DNA of 64,000 nt from Mycolicibacterium litorale (GCF_014218295.1 NZ_AP023287.1:3844001-3908000), one strand, 5' to 3'; positions 1 to 9,412 are shown, counted from the stretch's first letter. The notes: a model not told the origin generated them from the sequence alone. Numbers and translations: made by a program.

Positions 1-996
1 GAGCATGAACTGCAGCCGGCCGTCGGGCCAGCAGATCGCCGGGAACCACCAGGCCTCGTCGAGGAGTTCGGTTGCGGCGCCGACCTTCTCGCCCGCACGG
101 ATACCGTCGCCCACGTTGGCCGGATTGCCGAAGCTCCAGTCCTTGTCCAGCACCGGCAGATGTTCCTTGCGCCGGGCCATGTCGTGGTCGAAGCCGCCCG
201 CGGCCAGGATGACACCGCGGCGCGCGCCGATGCGCATCTCGCGGCCGTCCCGCTCGACGACCGCACCGATCACCGCGCCGTCGGCACCGGTGATGAGCTC
301 GGTCATCGGAGCATCAAGCCAGAGCGGGATGTGCTGCTCCTTCATGGCCAGCCGCATCCGCGCCGCCAGCGACTGGCCGATCGCGGCCATCCGGTCGCCG
401 AACACCCGCGCCCGCACCATCCGCCAGATGAGTTTGAGCAGCACCGCTTTGCCGCGCCAGTTCTGGCGCACCTGGTAGAAGAGACGCAGGTCCTTGGGTG
501 CGAACCAGATTCCTTTCGGCGCAAGGGCAAGCGGCTGGAGCAGGTTCTGCTCCTCGTCGCCGAGCCGTCGCAGGTCGATGGCGGGCACGTTGATGGTGCT
601 GCCGAGTGCCGATCCGCCCGGCAGCTCCGGGTAGTAGTCGGCGTAGCCGGGTTTCCAGACGAATTCGAACCACGGACTGATGTTCTCGAGGAATTCCATC
701 ATCCGCGGTGCGGCGTCGACGTAGGTGCGCAGCCGGGCGTCGCTGACCAGCCCACCGGTGATCTGTGTGAGGTAGCGGAAGACGTCGTCCGGGTCGGGTG
801 TGTACCCGGCCTTGCGCTGCGACGGCGCGCCGGGTACCCAGATGCCGCCCCCGGACAGTGCGGTGGACCCGCCGAAGTGTGCGGACTTCTCGACCACGAG
901 GGTGTCCAGTCCGCACGCGTGGGCGGTCAGTGCCGCCGTCATCCCGCCGCCCCCGGAGCCGACGACGAGCACGTCGACCTGCCTGTCGAAGGTCAT
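1..996 (-). CDS. FAD-dependent 3-ketosteroid-dehydrogenase-like flavoprotein (3' end beyond window)
   Basis: The reading frame stays open to the left edge (332 codons visible), so the C-terminus is missing. Translation from the ATG at 996 shows an N-terminal Rossmann FAD motif ([13 protein letters not shown], about residues 11-23) with the acidic residue that binds the FAD ribose (VVEKS), then [11 protein letters not shown] and a YYPELPGG stretch. These are typical of the fumarate reductase/KstD family, which desaturates alpha-beta to a ring ketone. The start overlaps the mhpB stop as ATGA, so the gene is the last visible member of the mhpC-A-B operon and probably translationally coupled. The substrate is unknown. 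The second family member at 5275-6888 suggests ring dehydrogenation before meta-cleavage. Family confident, reaction inferred. Confidence 0.85.
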   Translation of the reverse strand, partial: MTFDRQVDVLVVGSGGGGMTAALTAHACGLDTLVVEKSAHFGGSTALSGGGIWVPGAPSQRKAGYTPDPDDVFRYLTQITGGLVSDARLRTYVDAAPRMMEFLENISPWFEFVWKPGYADYYPELPGGSALGSTINVPAIDLRRLGDEEQNLLQPLALAPKGIWFAPKDLRLFYQVRQNWRGKAVLLKLIWRMVRARVFGDRMAAIGQSLAARMRLAMKEQHIPLWLDAPMTELITGADGAVIGAVVERDGREMRIGARRGVILAAGGFDHDMARRKEHLPVLDKDWSFGNPANVGDGIRAGEKVGAATELLDEAWWFPAICWPDGRLQFML

Positions 997-1943
997 GACG
1001 GCACCGCCGTGCGGATCGCGAACCCGGCGATCAGTTCCGGTGCAGCTCGGTAGAACCGGTGCACGGTGCGGTAGTCACCGCCGGCCGACAATGCCGCGAA
1101 GGCGGCCACCCAGGTGCGGATCTCGTGGGCGGAGTTCCCGCCCTCGCGGGCGATGAAGGTGTTCGACCATCCGTCGAGATCGGACAGCCAACCCTCGTCG
1201 AGGATCTCGAGGAAGGTGGCGTCCCAAGCGGGATTGAGCGGCTGCAGTGGACTGTTGCCGTGCGCGAAGGCCTGCGCCGCGTCGATCACCGCCGACTGCC
1301 GAGCCATCCGCTGCTCGGTACTCATCGGGGCGCCGTGCACGATGCGGTCGAGCGCCGCGGGCGGTGCGGTCGCCAGCGTGGGCACCGGGGGGTCGTGGGA
1401 CAACCCGCCCGACCCGACCACCAAGACCCGCTTGTCGAGCGTCGCGAGGTAGCCGCCGACCGCCGCCCCCAGCGCGCGCGAACGGCGCAGCGGTCCGAGC
1501 GGTGTCGCCACCGAGTTGACGAACACCGGGATGACGGGTCGTGCGGTGGCATCGCCGAACAGCATCTGCAGCGGCTGCACGGTGCCGTGGTCGACGTCCA
1601 TACTCGCCGAGATGGCGACGTCCACACCGGCTTCCAGCACGGCGGCGGCCAGTTCGGACGCCAGCGCCTCCGGCACGTCGAGGGGGCCGGCGTGGGTGCC
1701 GTAGTCGCCGACGCCCTGCGCCGAGGTGCCGACACAGAACGGCGGCATGACCTTGTAGAAGAACCCGTTGTAGTGGTCCGGCGAGAACGTGACCACCAGT
1801 TCCGGGTCGAACTCCGCGACGAAGTCACGGGCGCCCGTGAGCGCCGCGTCGATGTCGTCAAGGAGCTCCCGCGACGGTCCCGGAAGGTTCAGTAGCGGAC
1901 TGTGCGACATGCAGCACAGAGCGATCTGCGCCATGGTGACCAT
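993..1943 (-). CDS. mhpB: MhpB-type extradiol dioxygenase (2,3-dihydroxyphenylpropionate 1,2-dioxygenase family)
   Basis: A 316-residue class III extradiol ring-cleavage dioxygenase, which opens a catechol ring next to the hydroxyl groups using Fe(II). Diagnostic blocks are the N-terminal [24 protein letters not shown], the VDHG segment ([11 protein letters not shown]), [12 protein letters not shown] and [12 protein letters not shown]. They line up in order with Escherichia coli MhpB as I recall it. It sits third in the mhpC-mhpA-mhpB operon. An ATG at 1934 (MAQIAL) matches the E. coli N-terminus better, but the GGAGGAGG stretch just upstream also fits the ATG at 1943. The start lies 86 nt inside the end of mhpA. 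The natural substrate could be another 3-substituted catechol. Confidence 0.9.
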   Translation of the reverse strand: MVTMAQIALCCMSHSPLLNLPGPSRELLDDIDAALTGARDFVAEFDPELVVTFSPDHYNGFFYKVMPPFCVGTSAQGVGDYGTHAGPLDVPEALASELAAAVLEAGVDVAISASMDVDHGTVQPLQMLFGDATARPVIPVFVNSVATPLGPLRRSRALGAAVGGYLATLDKRVLVVGSGGLSHDPPVPTLATAPPAALDRIVHGAPMSTEQRMARQSAVIDAAQAFAHGNSPLQPLNPAWDATFLEILDEGWLSDLDGWSNTFIAREGGNSAHEIRTWVAAFAALSAGGDYRTVHRFYRAAPELIAGFAIRTAVPS

Positions 1944-3546
1944 TGCCTCCTCCCTGGGTCAGATGGAGCACGCCGAACAGGGCGGTGCTCACGTCGGCGG
2001 CACGCTGGGCGATGCAGGCGCCGGCGATGCAGCGATCGGGGCGCAGGAAGAGCACCGACTCGGTGTGCGCGTCGAACCAGCCCTTCAGCGCGCCGGTGCG
2101 GTCACCGACGACGGTCACGTCGGGATCGTCATGACCGGTCCACTGCAACTGCGTCGACGGACGGGCGGCGACGAAGCGGGCGCCCAGCGCTTTCCACCGG
2201 TCGAAAGTGTCCTCGCCCAGCAGTGCGCGCGGGTTGTTGTTCCAGCACAGCACCGCGAAGCCGCTGCCGAGCACCTCGTCGAGCAGGAGGTTCTGTTGTT
2301 CGCGGGTGTCGACGCGCGGCTGGACGAACAGCGTCCCTGTCGGCGAGGTGGGTGACGGGGCCTCCGGATGGAACACCGCCCCCTGTTCGTAGCGGGGCAT
2401 CGGCTTGAACCGCATCTCCAGCACATAGCGCTTGAGGGTGGGCACGACGGATGCGCCGCGGATCAGCTTGTCGCGCAGCGTCGCCACGCGGCGGTTGGTC
2501 GGTGAGATGACACGGCCCACCATCGTGGACAGGTCGATCATCGCCCGGGCGTGCTTGCGCCGTTCGACGTCGTAGGTGTCCAGCAGCGCGTCGCCGGCAT
2601 GACCGTTGACCACCGCGGCGAGTTTCCACCCGAGGTTGGCCGCGTCGCGGATCCCGCTGTTGTAGCCCTGCCCCTGCCACACCGGCATCAGATGCGCGGC
2701 GTCACCCGCGAGGAACATCCGACCCTTGCGGAACGCCCCGGCGATGCGCGAGTGGTGGGTGTAGACCCGGTGCCTGATGATCTCGACGCGTTCGGGATGG
2801 GGTACCAGCAGTGCGAGCATGCGGTGGATGAACGCGGGATCCTCGGCCTGTTCGTCGGTCTCGTCGGCGTGGATCATGAACTCGAAACGCCGGATTCCGT
2901 GCGCGATGGAGATCGAGGCGTACGGCCGCGCCGGATCCGCGCCGACCTCGCTGTTGGGGTGTCCGAGCGGATCGTTGGCGATGTCGACGACCAGCCACCG
3001 CGTCGGTGACGTCGTACCGTCGAACGACACGCCCATCAGCCGACGCGTCGCACTGCGGCCGCCGTCGCACCCGACCAGGTAGCGCGCATGCAGCGGTTCG
3101 ACGTCACCGTCCACCCGCACGGTCACGCCGTCCTCCGTCTCGTTGCAGCCCAACATCTTCCAGCCCCATCGCACCTCGACGTGAGGGAACCGGGACAACC
3201 CAGCCAGCAGCTCGGCGTCCACCATGGGCTGGACGAAGCCGTTGCGCTTCGGCCAACCGAACCGCGCGTCGGGCGGCGCCATCTCCACCAGCAAACGGCG
3301 GTCGCCGTCGAAGAAGCGCAGAATCTGGTTCGGCACCGTGTGCGGCAGCACCTTGTCGACCAGGCCGATGGCCTGGAAGGTCCGTAGCGCCTCGTCGTCG
3401 AGCCCGACTCCACGCGGATAGTCGATGAGCGTCGAGCGTTCCTCGATGATCACGGTGCGCACACCCTGCAGGCCGAGCATGTTCGCCAGCGTCAGCCCCA
3501 CAGGGCCGGCACCGACGATGACGACGTCCGTGTCTGTCTCAGTCAT
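1858..3546 (-). CDS. mhpA: MhpA-type FAD-dependent aromatic hydroxylase
   Basis: A 562-residue class A flavin monooxygenase of the 3-(3-hydroxyphenyl)propionate hydroxylase type, expected to convert a meta-substituted phenol to a catechol with NAD(P)H and O2. It has the FAD motif [18 protein letters not shown] (residues about 8-25), the second FAD/NAD motif near [14 protein letters not shown], and the C-terminal FAD-binding [20 protein letters not shown]. Its ATG overlaps the mhpC stop (ATGA at 3543-3546). The C-terminus runs on for about 28 codons into mhpB and is low in similarity to anything I recognise there. The product feeds MhpB and then MhpC. The physiological substrate is not shown by the sequence. 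Confidence 0.9.
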   Translation of the reverse strand: MTETDTDVVIVGAGPVGLTLANMLGLQGVRTVIIEERSTLIDYPRGVGLDDEALRTFQAIGLVDKVLPHTVPNQILRFFDGDRRLLVEMAPPDARFGWPKRNGFVQPMVDAELLAGLSRFPHVEVRWGWKMLGCNETEDGVTVRVDGDVEPLHARYLVGCDGGRSATRRLMGVSFDGTTSPTRWLVVDIANDPLGHPNSEVGADPARPYASISIAHGIRRFEFMIHADETDEQAEDPAFIHRMLALLVPHPERVEIIRHRVYTHHSRIAGAFRKGRMFLAGDAAHLMPVWQGQGYNSGIRDAANLGWKLAAVVNGHAGDALLDTYDVERRKHARAMIDLSTMVGRVISPTNRRVATLRDKLIRGASVVPTLKRYVLEMRFKPMPRYEQGAVFHPEAPSPTSPTGTLFVQPRVDTREQQNLLLDEVLGSGFAVLCWNNNPRALLGEDTFDRWKALGARFVAARPSTQLQWTGHDDPDVTVVGDRTGALKGWFDAHTESVLFLRPDRCIAGACIAQRAADVSTALFGVLHLTQGGGNGHHGADRSVLHVAQSATEPSGTVAGAP

Positions 3547-4409
3547 CCGCGCCCCAGCAGGAAGTCGACGTGTAACCGGTTGAAGGTCTTGGGATCCTCG
3601 TACTGCGGCCAGTGTCCGCAGCCCGGCATCACCTCGAACCGGGCGCCGGGGATCATCGACGCGATCCGCCTGCCCTCCGCGACGTCGGCGGTCGGGTCGT
3701 CACTGGTCCACACGACCAGGGTCGGCGCGGTGATCGCGCCGTACTCTGCGGGGCCGAGCAGGTTGCGCGCGCGGATCTCCGGGTCCTGCAGCGCCATGAT
3801 GTCGCGCATCGCGGCCACGAATCCCGGTTGACGGTAGACGCGTTGGCGGCTGGCGACGATGTCGTCGTACCCCTTGCTCTTGTCGGCCATCAGCCACTTG
3901 ACGCGGGCCTGGACCGTCTCCCAGCTGGGGTCCTCGGCGGCCGCCATGGACAGGGTGACGATGCGCTTCATGACCTCGGGATCGGCCTGCGACCCTCCGG
4001 CGGTGTTGAGCACCAGTCGCTCGACCCGGTCGCCGTGGTCGGCAGCCAACCGGGCCGCGACCCAGCCGCCCAGCGACTCACCGCTGATGAACGCCGTGGA
4101 GGCGCCGATGGCGTCGAGGACCGCCAGCAGGTGCTCGACGTAGTGCCGGATCTCCAGGGGGTGGCCGGGTTTGTCGGTGTAGCCGTGTCCCAGCATGTCG
4201 ATCGACCAGGTGGAGAAGTGCTCGGCGTGTGCCTCGAGGTTGCGGACGTAGGCCTCGGCGTGACCGCCGGATCCGTGCAGGAAGATCAGCGCCGGCCGGT
4301 CGGTGTCGCCGGCGTGCAGGTAGCGCGTGCGCACCCCGCCGGCGTCGAGGTAGCCCTGTGAGAACGCGACCCCCTGCAGGTCGCTCCACACACTCTCGTG
4401 CTCAGCCAC
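3543..4409 (-). CDS. mhpC: MhpC-type alpha/beta hydrolase (meta-cleavage product hydrolase)
   Basis: An alpha/beta hydrolase of 288 residues that would cleave the C-C bond of the ring-opened product made by MhpB. It shows the oxyanion-side [10 protein letters not shown], the nucleophile elbow SGESLGGW (Ser in GxSxG), a late Asp ([12 protein letters not shown]) and the catalytic His in [12 protein letters not shown] place the start at the GTG at 4409 (VAEHESVW), with GGGGAG about 10 nt upstream. The open frame continues to 4487, but the extra 26 residues are basic and look like leader DNA. It is the first gene of the operon and is divergent from the IclR gene, with the candidate operator at 4466-4496 between them. 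Confidence 0.88.
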   Translation of the reverse strand: MAEHESVWSDLQGVAFSQGYLDAGGVRTRYLHAGDTDRPALIFLHGSGGHAEAYVRNLEAHAEHFSTWSIDMLGHGYTDKPGHPLEIRHYVEHLLAVLDAIGASTAFISGESLGGWVAARLAADHGDRVERLVLNTAGGSQADPEVMKRIVTLSMAAAEDPSWETVQARVKWLMADKSKGYDDIVASRQRVYRQPGFVAAMRDIMALQDPEIRARNLLGPAEYGAITAPTLVVWTSDDPTADVAEGRRIASMIPGARFEVMPGCGHWPQYEDPKTFNRLHVDFLLGRG

Positions 4410-4465
4410 CGAGCCTCGCTCTCCCCTTCGTCGCGGAAATGACGTTCTCGCTTTGCGGTAGTACC

Positions 4466-4496
4466 TAGTGCTAATATCGCTCATCAATGTGCACTA
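4466..4496. promoter_or_regulatory. Candidate IclR operator between mhpC and the IclR gene
   Basis: TAGTGC at 4466-4471 and GCACTA at 4491-4496 are perfect inverted repeats with 19 nt between them. They lie in an AT-rich patch of the divergent mhpC/iclR intergenic region. The position suits autoregulation plus control of the mhp operon by the adjacent IclR protein. Assignment to IclR is by location only. Confidence 0.45.
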
Positions 4497-4563
4497 TATT
4501 TAGAGCATCACTCTCGCGATGACGTCTGTCAAGGGAGCGGGCGGCATGGAAGGTGAGGGAAAA

Positions 4564-5241
4564 ATGCCCGACAAACTCGCCGCCGGGTCACAGACCCTCG
4601 CGAGGGGTTTGTCGGCGCTGCAGGCGGTGGCCACCGCGCCGACCGGCCTGACGGTTCAGCAGGTGGCCGACCACGTCGGCGTCCACCGCACGATCGCCTA
4701 CCGGCTGCTCGGCACGCTGACCCAGTTCCGGTACGTCGCCAAGGGCGAGGACGGCCGGTACCGGCCCGCGGCCGGGCTGGCGCTGCTCGGCTCGTCGTTC
4801 GACAACAACGTGCGCGCGCTGAGCGTGCCGGTGCTGCGTGGACTCGCCGACGGACTGGGCACCACCGTGTCGCTGCTCGTCGCCGAGGGCGACCAGCAGG
4901 TGGCGGTCGCGGTGATCGTCCCGACGAACGTGTACTACCACTTGTCTTTTCACGAGGGAAGCCGGTATCCGCTCGACCGCGGCGCGGCCGGTATCGCGCT
5001 GCTGGCGAGCATGCCGCCGCGCCCGGGGGAACGCGACCTGGTACCGCAGGCCCGGCAACAGGGCTGGGTGATCACCCACGGCGAGGTCGAACCCAACACC
5101 TACGGCCTCGCCGTTCCGGTCCGCCGGCGGCCGCCGTCCCCGCCGACGTGTATCAACCTCATCTCCCATCGCGAGGACGTCGTACTGGGCGGCAAGGACG
5201 CGGTGATCGCCGCCGCCAGGCAACTCGCCGCCGTCCTCTAG
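4564..5241 (+). CDS. IclR-family transcriptional regulator
   Basis: A 225-residue regulator with an N-terminal winged helix-turn-helix (LTVQQVADHVGVHRTIAYRLL, about residues 33-53 of this start). The effector-binding domain follows (YPLDRGAAGIALLAS and GEVEPNTYGLAVPVR). IclR proteins usually control neighbouring aromatic-degradation genes in response to a pathway intermediate, and the divergent mhp operon is the obvious target. The ATG at 4564 is chosen because AGGTGAGGGA lies directly upstream; ATGs at 4519 and 4546 are also in frame. The C-terminal segment is proline/arginine-rich around RRRPPSPP and slightly short for the family. Class is confident, whether it activates or represses is not. 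Confidence 0.88.
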   Translation: MPDKLAAGSQTLARGLSALQAVATAPTGLTVQQVADHVGVHRTIAYRLLGTLTQFRYVAKGEDGRYRPAAGLALLGSSFDNNVRALSVPVLRGLADGLGTTVSLLVAEGDQQVAVAVIVPTNVYYHLSFHEGSRYPLDRGAAGIALLASMPPRPGERDLVPQARQQGWVITHGEVEPNTYGLAVPVRRRPPSPPTCINLISHREDVVLGGKDAVIAAARQLAAVL

Positions 5242-5274
5242 CGAACTCGTCGCCCAGAGAAGGAAGGACCCGAA

Positions 5275-6888
5275 GTGAGCACGTGGGACCACGAGACCGA
5301 CGTCGTCGTACTGGGCAGCGGGGGCGCCGGTCTGGCCGCGGCGTTGACCGCCGCCGTGCACGGCGCCGCGGTCGAGGTGTACGAGAAGGCACCGACGGTC
5401 GGCGGGACGACGGCGGTCTCCGGCGGCATCGTGTGGATCCCGGCCCACGACCGGGCGGCCGACGAGCTGACCGTCGAGGATGCGCTGGCCTACCTGCGTG
5501 CGCAGTCGCTCGGGGTCATGGACGACGATCTGGTCGAGACGTTCGTGCGCACCGGGCCACGGATGCTCGAATTCGTCGAAGCGCACAGCGGGTTGCGCTT
5601 CTCGGTCGCCGAGGGCTTCCCCGACTACAAACCCGAGTTGCCGGGCGGCCGCCCCGGCGGTGGGCGTTCCCTGTCGGCGGCGCCGTTCGACCTTGCGAGA
5701 CTCGGCCCGTGGCGGGACCGGATCACCTCGTTCCCGGCGGATTTCAGCAACGTCGGCATCGACGCCGAGACCCGCGCCCGCATCCACGCCTCGGTGGACG
5801 AGACGCTCGAGGATCCGTGCGTCGCCGGCACGGCGCTGATCGCAGGACTGCTCGAGGGCCTGCTCGACGCCGGCGTCACCCCGCACACCGAGTCCCGTGC
5901 CGTCGAGTTGATCGCCGAGGACGGACGGATCGTCGGCGTGCGAATCCAGCAACGCGACAGGGAGATCCGGGTGCACTCCCGACGGGGTGTCGTCCTCGGC
6001 ACCGGCGGGTTCGAATGGGACCGCGGCCTCGTCGAGGCATTCCTGCGCGGCCCGATGCGTGGACCGGTGTCCCCGCCCAACAACACCGGCGACGGGCTCC
6101 GCATGGCCATGGCGCACGGTGCCGACCTGGCCAACATGGGCGAGGCGTGGTGGGTGCCGATCGTGCAGATCCCCGGCGACACCATCGGCGGGCATCCGCG
6201 TAGCCGCAGCGTTCGGCTCGAACGAACCCGCCCGCGTAGCATCATCGTCAACCGGGCCGGTAGGCGGTTCCTCAACGAAGCGGGCGAGTACAACTCGATG
6301 GCCGGGGCATTCCAGTACCTCGACCCCCGCCACGGCTACGTCAACGATCCGGCGTGGATCGTGTTCGACTCACTGCACCTCAAGAAGTACGGGTTCCTCG
6401 CCGTCGAACCCGACGGCCCGGCACCCGACTGGTACTCTAAGTCGGCGGATCTCGCCGAACTCGGCGAGAAGACCGGAATCGACGCGGCCGGCCTGGCCCG
6501 CACACTGGCCGACTGGAATCACCACGTCGCCGAGGAACGTGACCCCGAATTCGGCAGGGGCGCCAGCGCATACGACGGGTACTGGGGCGACCCCCATGCA
6601 CCGACGCCGGCGCTGCAGACTCTGGGACCGATCGACACCCCGCCGTACTATGCGGTGCCGGTGGCGATCGGCGCCATGGGCACCAAGGGCGGCCCGCGCA
6701 CCGACCGCGACGGACGGGTGTTGCATGTCAGCGGCGCGCCGATACCCGGGCTGTACGCCGCGGGCAACGCCATGGCGGGCGCCACCGGGAAGGCCTACGG
6801 GGGTGCGGGCGGAACGTTAGGACCGGCAATGGTTTTCGGGGTCCGGGCCGGTCACGCGGCGGCGACGGGCCGATCGCTGCCGGACTGA
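5275..6888 (+). CDS. FAD-dependent 3-ketosteroid-delta1-dehydrogenase-like enzyme
   Basis: A full-length 537-residue flavoprotein. Visible features are the FAD motif VVVLGSGGAGLAAAL (about 10-24), the family segment GGTTAVSGGIVW, a mid-protein second FAD contact (GVVLGTGGFEWD) and the C-terminal KAYGGAGGTLGPAMVFG. In the last, Tyr508 and Gly512 occupy the places of the KstD active-site Tyr and Gly (Tyr487/Gly491 in Rhodococcus KstD1). These enzymes remove hydrogens from a ring next to a ketone. The GTG start has AGAAGGAAGGA 7 nt upstream and follows the IclR gene by 33 nt, so the two are probably co-transcribed. A steroid or a monocyclic ketone would both fit. Confidence 0.85.
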   Translation: MSTWDHETDVVVLGSGGAGLAAALTAAVHGAAVEVYEKAPTVGGTTAVSGGIVWIPAHDRAADELTVEDALAYLRAQSLGVMDDDLVETFVRTGPRMLEFVEAHSGLRFSVAEGFPDYKPELPGGRPGGGRSLSAAPFDLARLGPWRDRITSFPADFSNVGIDAETRARIHASVDETLEDPCVAGTALIAGLLEGLLDAGVTPHTESRAVELIAEDGRIVGVRIQQRDREIRVHSRRGVVLGTGGFEWDRGLVEAFLRGPMRGPVSPPNNTGDGLRMAMAHGADLANMGEAWWVPIVQIPGDTIGGHPRSRSVRLERTRPRSIIVNRAGRRFLNEAGEYNSMAGAFQYLDPRHGYVNDPAWIVFDSLHLKKYGFLAVEPDGPAPDWYSKSADLAELGEKTGIDAAGLARTLADWNHHVAEERDPEFGRGASAYDGYWGDPHAPTPALQTLGPIDTPPYYAVPVAIGAMGTKGGPRTDRDGRVLHVSGAPIPGLYAAGNAMAGATGKAYGGAGGTLGPAMVFGVRAGHAAATGRSLPD

Positions 6889-6945
6889 GCGGGACGCCGG
6901 CGGGGCCGTCACCCGACACCGCCACCGTTCGATGGCACCGCCAGT

Positions 6946-6972
6946 TTGTCACCCGATGCGGTTGGGTAACGT
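6946..6972 (+). promoter_or_regulatory. Possible promoter of the sugar transferase gene
   Basis: TTGTCA (6946-6951) and TAACGT (6967-6972) are separated by 15 nt, upstream of the ATG at 7019. Both hexamers resemble mycobacterial sigma-A elements but the spacer is short. The rest of the 130-nt gap (6889-7018) shows nothing else I can name. Confidence 0.3.
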
Positions 6973-7018
6973 ACTCCCGTGCCAGAGAGTCCGTTTTAGG
7001 TCACGTGTGAGCCGCTAG

Positions 7019-8533
7019 ATGTCGACCGGTCACACACAATTGGAGATTCCGCCTTCCGGCCCACACGGGCAGGCCGCGCCGCCCACACGTGCGCCACGGA
7101 AACGTCGGTCGATACTCGAACTGCTGATCCTGCCCCGGGTCCAGGTCGCCGTCACCGTGCTGCTCGACGTTCTGGCCGCCTCGGTGTCCGTGGCGATCGC
7201 TCGCTACTGGGAGGCGGCGACCACCGTTGCCCCGTATCACGGTGTCGCCGTGCTGCCGTGGCTGTTCGTCCCCATCCTGATCGCCCTGCTCGCCGGCCGC
7301 GGCATGTACCGCCCGCAGCTGCTGCGCAACTTCCTCGACGAACTCCATCCGGTGGAGGCCTCGGTCGCCCTGGCCGCCTGCGGGCTGCTGGTGCCGATGC
7401 TGGTGTTCACCGAGAACTACATGGTCGGCGAATTCGTGCTGAGGTGCTGGCTGTGCGCCGCTGTTCTGGTCCCCGCCGTCCGTCTGATCAGGGCCGTCCT
7501 CCAGCGGTATCTGCGCCGCCGGTTTCGTTCTGCCGCACCTACCTTGGTCATCGGCGACGGCCCGATCTCCCACCAGTTGATGGACCATCTGCAGCAGCTG
7601 CCGGAATACGGGATGCGCCCGATCGGCTTGCTCGACGATCCGGGAGCCGGCAGCGGCGACCACCTCCCCGAACTGCTCCGCGTCGACGTACCGCGGCTCG
7701 GGACCCCCGCCGACCTCGCCGACGTGGTCCGGGCGACCGCGGCCACCAACCTCGTCGTCTCGTTCTGCCCGCTTCCCGACTCCGAGCTGATCGCGGTCGT
7801 GCGCACCGCCCAGCGACTGGGCATGCGGGTGTGGGTGGTGCCGCGACTGTTCGACGCCGTCGGCGCCCGCGCCCGAGTGGAACACGTGGGCGGCCTGCCG
7901 CTGATGGCGCTACCCGACATCGATCCCCGCGGCTGGCAGTTCACCGTCAAACACACGATGGACCGCACTGTCGCCGCCGTGGCGCTGCTGGCGATCTCAC
8001 CGGTGTTCCTGACGCTGGCGCTGCTGGTGCGGTTGAGCTCGCCGGGGCCGATCTTCTTCCGGCAGAGGCGCGTCGGACGCGACGGCAGATCGTTCGACTG
8101 CCTGAAGTTCCGCTCGATGCGACCGCCCCGGCCGTCCGATGAACAGTTCGAACTCCGAGCGGGTTCGGCTCCCGGCGGCGTGGAAGGCGTCGACCGGCGC
8201 ACGCGCATCGGCAAGTTCATGCGCCAGACGTCACTCGACGAACTGCCCCAGCTCGTCAACGTCCTGCGGGGCGAGATGAGCCTGGTCGGTCCGCGGCCCG
8301 AACGACCCGAATTCGTCGAACTCTTCGAGATGCAGATTCGCCGCTACGGCGAACGTCACCGGGTCAAGGCTGGTGTCACCGGTTGGGCGCAGGTGCACGG
8401 CCTGCGGGGGCAGACCTCGATCGCCAGCCGCGCCGAGTGGGACAACTACTACATCGAGAACTGGTCGCTGTGGCTGGATGTCAAGATCCTGGCGCTCACG
8501 GTGCTGGCGGTGCTCCGCCGCAGCGAGGACTAG
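7019..8533 (+). CDS. Polyprenyl glycosylphosphotransferase (WbaP/exopolysaccharide sugar transferase family)
   Basis: A 504-residue membrane enzyme that starts surface polysaccharide repeats by moving a sugar phosphate from a nucleotide sugar onto a polyprenyl phosphate. The N-terminal third has several hydrophobic segments (about residues 40-160). A nucleotide-binding-like middle domain follows (TLVIGDGPISHQLMDHL). The C-terminal catalytic domain has a membrane re-entrant helix, FFRQRRVGRDGRSF, LKFRSM, TSLDELPQLVNVLRGEMSLV and GPRPERPEF. The last 38 nt overlap the 3' end of the convergent meaB gene. No glycosyltransferases sit next to it here, so the polysaccharide is unknown. Confidence 0.9.
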   Translation: MSTGHTQLEIPPSGPHGQAAPPTRAPRKRRSILELLILPRVQVAVTVLLDVLAASVSVAIARYWEAATTVAPYHGVAVLPWLFVPILIALLAGRGMYRPQLLRNFLDELHPVEASVALAACGLLVPMLVFTENYMVGEFVLRCWLCAAVLVPAVRLIRAVLQRYLRRRFRSAAPTLVIGDGPISHQLMDHLQQLPEYGMRPIGLLDDPGAGSGDHLPELLRVDVPRLGTPADLADVVRATAATNLVVSFCPLPDSELIAVVRTAQRLGMRVWVVPRLFDAVGARARVEHVGGLPLMALPDIDPRGWQFTVKHTMDRTVAAVALLAISPVFLTLALLVRLSSPGPIFFRQRRVGRDGRSFDCLKFRSMRPPRPSDEQFELRAGSAPGGVEGVDRRTRIGKFMRQTSLDELPQLVNVLRGEMSLVGPRPERPEFVELFEMQIRRYGERHRVKAGVTGWAQVHGLRGQTSIASRAEWDNYYIENWSLWLDVKILALTVLAVLRRSED

Positions 8534-9386
8534 AGAACAACGTCGCCGCAGCCGTGTAGGGATCGTGGGTGCCGTCGGCGACGAGCCCGGCGAGGCGGTC
8601 GAGTTCGGGATGGGTGCGTAACAGGGTGTGGGCGAGGGACAGGATCTGCGTCCTGGCCCGCGCGGCGCGACGCTCCGGGGTGTCCTCGCGATGGTGCGTG
8701 TCGATGACGTCGACCAACTCCGGCACACCGTCGCCCTGTGACGCAACGAGTTTGAGGATCGGAACGCTCACCTCGCCCCGCAGGTCGCGCACGGTCTGGT
8801 CGGCGCCGTCACGATCGGCCTTGTTGACCACCACGATGTCGGCGACCTCGAGCAGACCGGCCTTCGCGGCCTGCACGGCGTCACCGGCGCCGGGGTTGAG
8901 CACGACCACGGTGGGATCGGCGATCGCGGCGATCTCGATCTCGGACTGGCCGACACCGACGGTCTCCAGGATGACGAGGTCGTAGGACAGCGCCGCGAGC
9001 ACCCGGATCGCGGCGGGCACCGCGGCCGCGAGCCCGCCGAGATGGCCGCGGGTGGCCACCGACCGGATCAGCACACCGGGATCGTTGATGTGGGCCGCCA
9101 TCCGGATTCGGTCACCGAGCAGCGCGCCGCCGCTGTACGGCGAGGAGGGGTCGACGGCCAGCACCGCCACCCGCAGCCCCCGCTGCCGGTACAACGCCAC
9201 CAGTGCCGCCACCGTCGTGGACTTGCCCGCACCGGGCGGACCGGTGAGGCCGACGACCCGCGCCCGGTGGGGGCCGAGTGCGGCGAGCACCTCGTCGCGA
9301 CGGGCGCCCTCGACCAGGCTCAGCAGCCGGCCGGCGGCGCGGGTCGAGCCGTCACGCGCCGCTGCGATGAGCTCCGCTACGTCCAT
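8496..9386 (-). CDS. meaB: MeaB/ArgK-type G-protein chaperone of a B12-dependent mutase
   Basis: A 296-residue G3E-family GTPase. It has the P-loop GPPGAGKST (about residues 49-57), VDPSSPYSGGALLGDRIRM, the Walker B-like ILETVGVGQSE and the guanine-specificity NKAD. MeaB proteins gate cobalamin loading and protect acyl-CoA mutases from inactivation. It lies 26 nt downstream of the thiolase and would be transcribed with it. The split mutase at 18913-20894 is the only visible client. It is somewhat shorter than the roughly 330 residues usual for MeaB. The ATG at 9386 is the only in-frame start before MDVAEL. It has no Shine-Dalgarno sequence of its own because of the 14-nt duplication at 9381-9408. 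Confidence 0.88.
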   Translation of the reverse strand: MDVAELIAAARDGSTRAAGRLLSLVEGARRDEVLAALGPHRARVVGLTGPPGAGKSTTVAALVALYRQRGLRVAVLAVDPSSPYSGGALLGDRIRMAAHINDPGVLIRSVATRGHLGGLAAAVPAAIRVLAALSYDLVILETVGVGQSEIEIAAIADPTVVVLNPGAGDAVQAAKAGLLEVADIVVVNKADRDGADQTVRDLRGEVSVPILKLVASQGDGVPELVDVIDTHHREDTPERRAARARTQILSLAHTLLRTHPELDRLAGLVADGTHDPYTAAATLFSSPRCGGAPPAP

Positions 9387-9408
9387 GTGCGACTGTCCAT
9401 GTGCGACC
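9381..9408. repeat. 14-nt tandem duplication covering the meaB start
   Basis: Bases 9381-9394 and 9395-9408 match at 13 of 14 positions, and each contains an ATG on the minus strand. The outer ATG (9400) sits near the GGTGGG ribosome-binding stretch but is out of frame. It encodes a 7-codon peptide ending in TAG at 9377, inside meaB. The inner ATG (9386) starts meaB. Confidence 0.8.
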
Positions 9409-9412
9409 CACC

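Noticed and set aside
4410..4487. 26-residue N-terminal extension of MhpC
   Set aside because: The extension is Arg-rich, runs through the candidate operator, and the GTG at 4409 has a usable ribosome-binding site.
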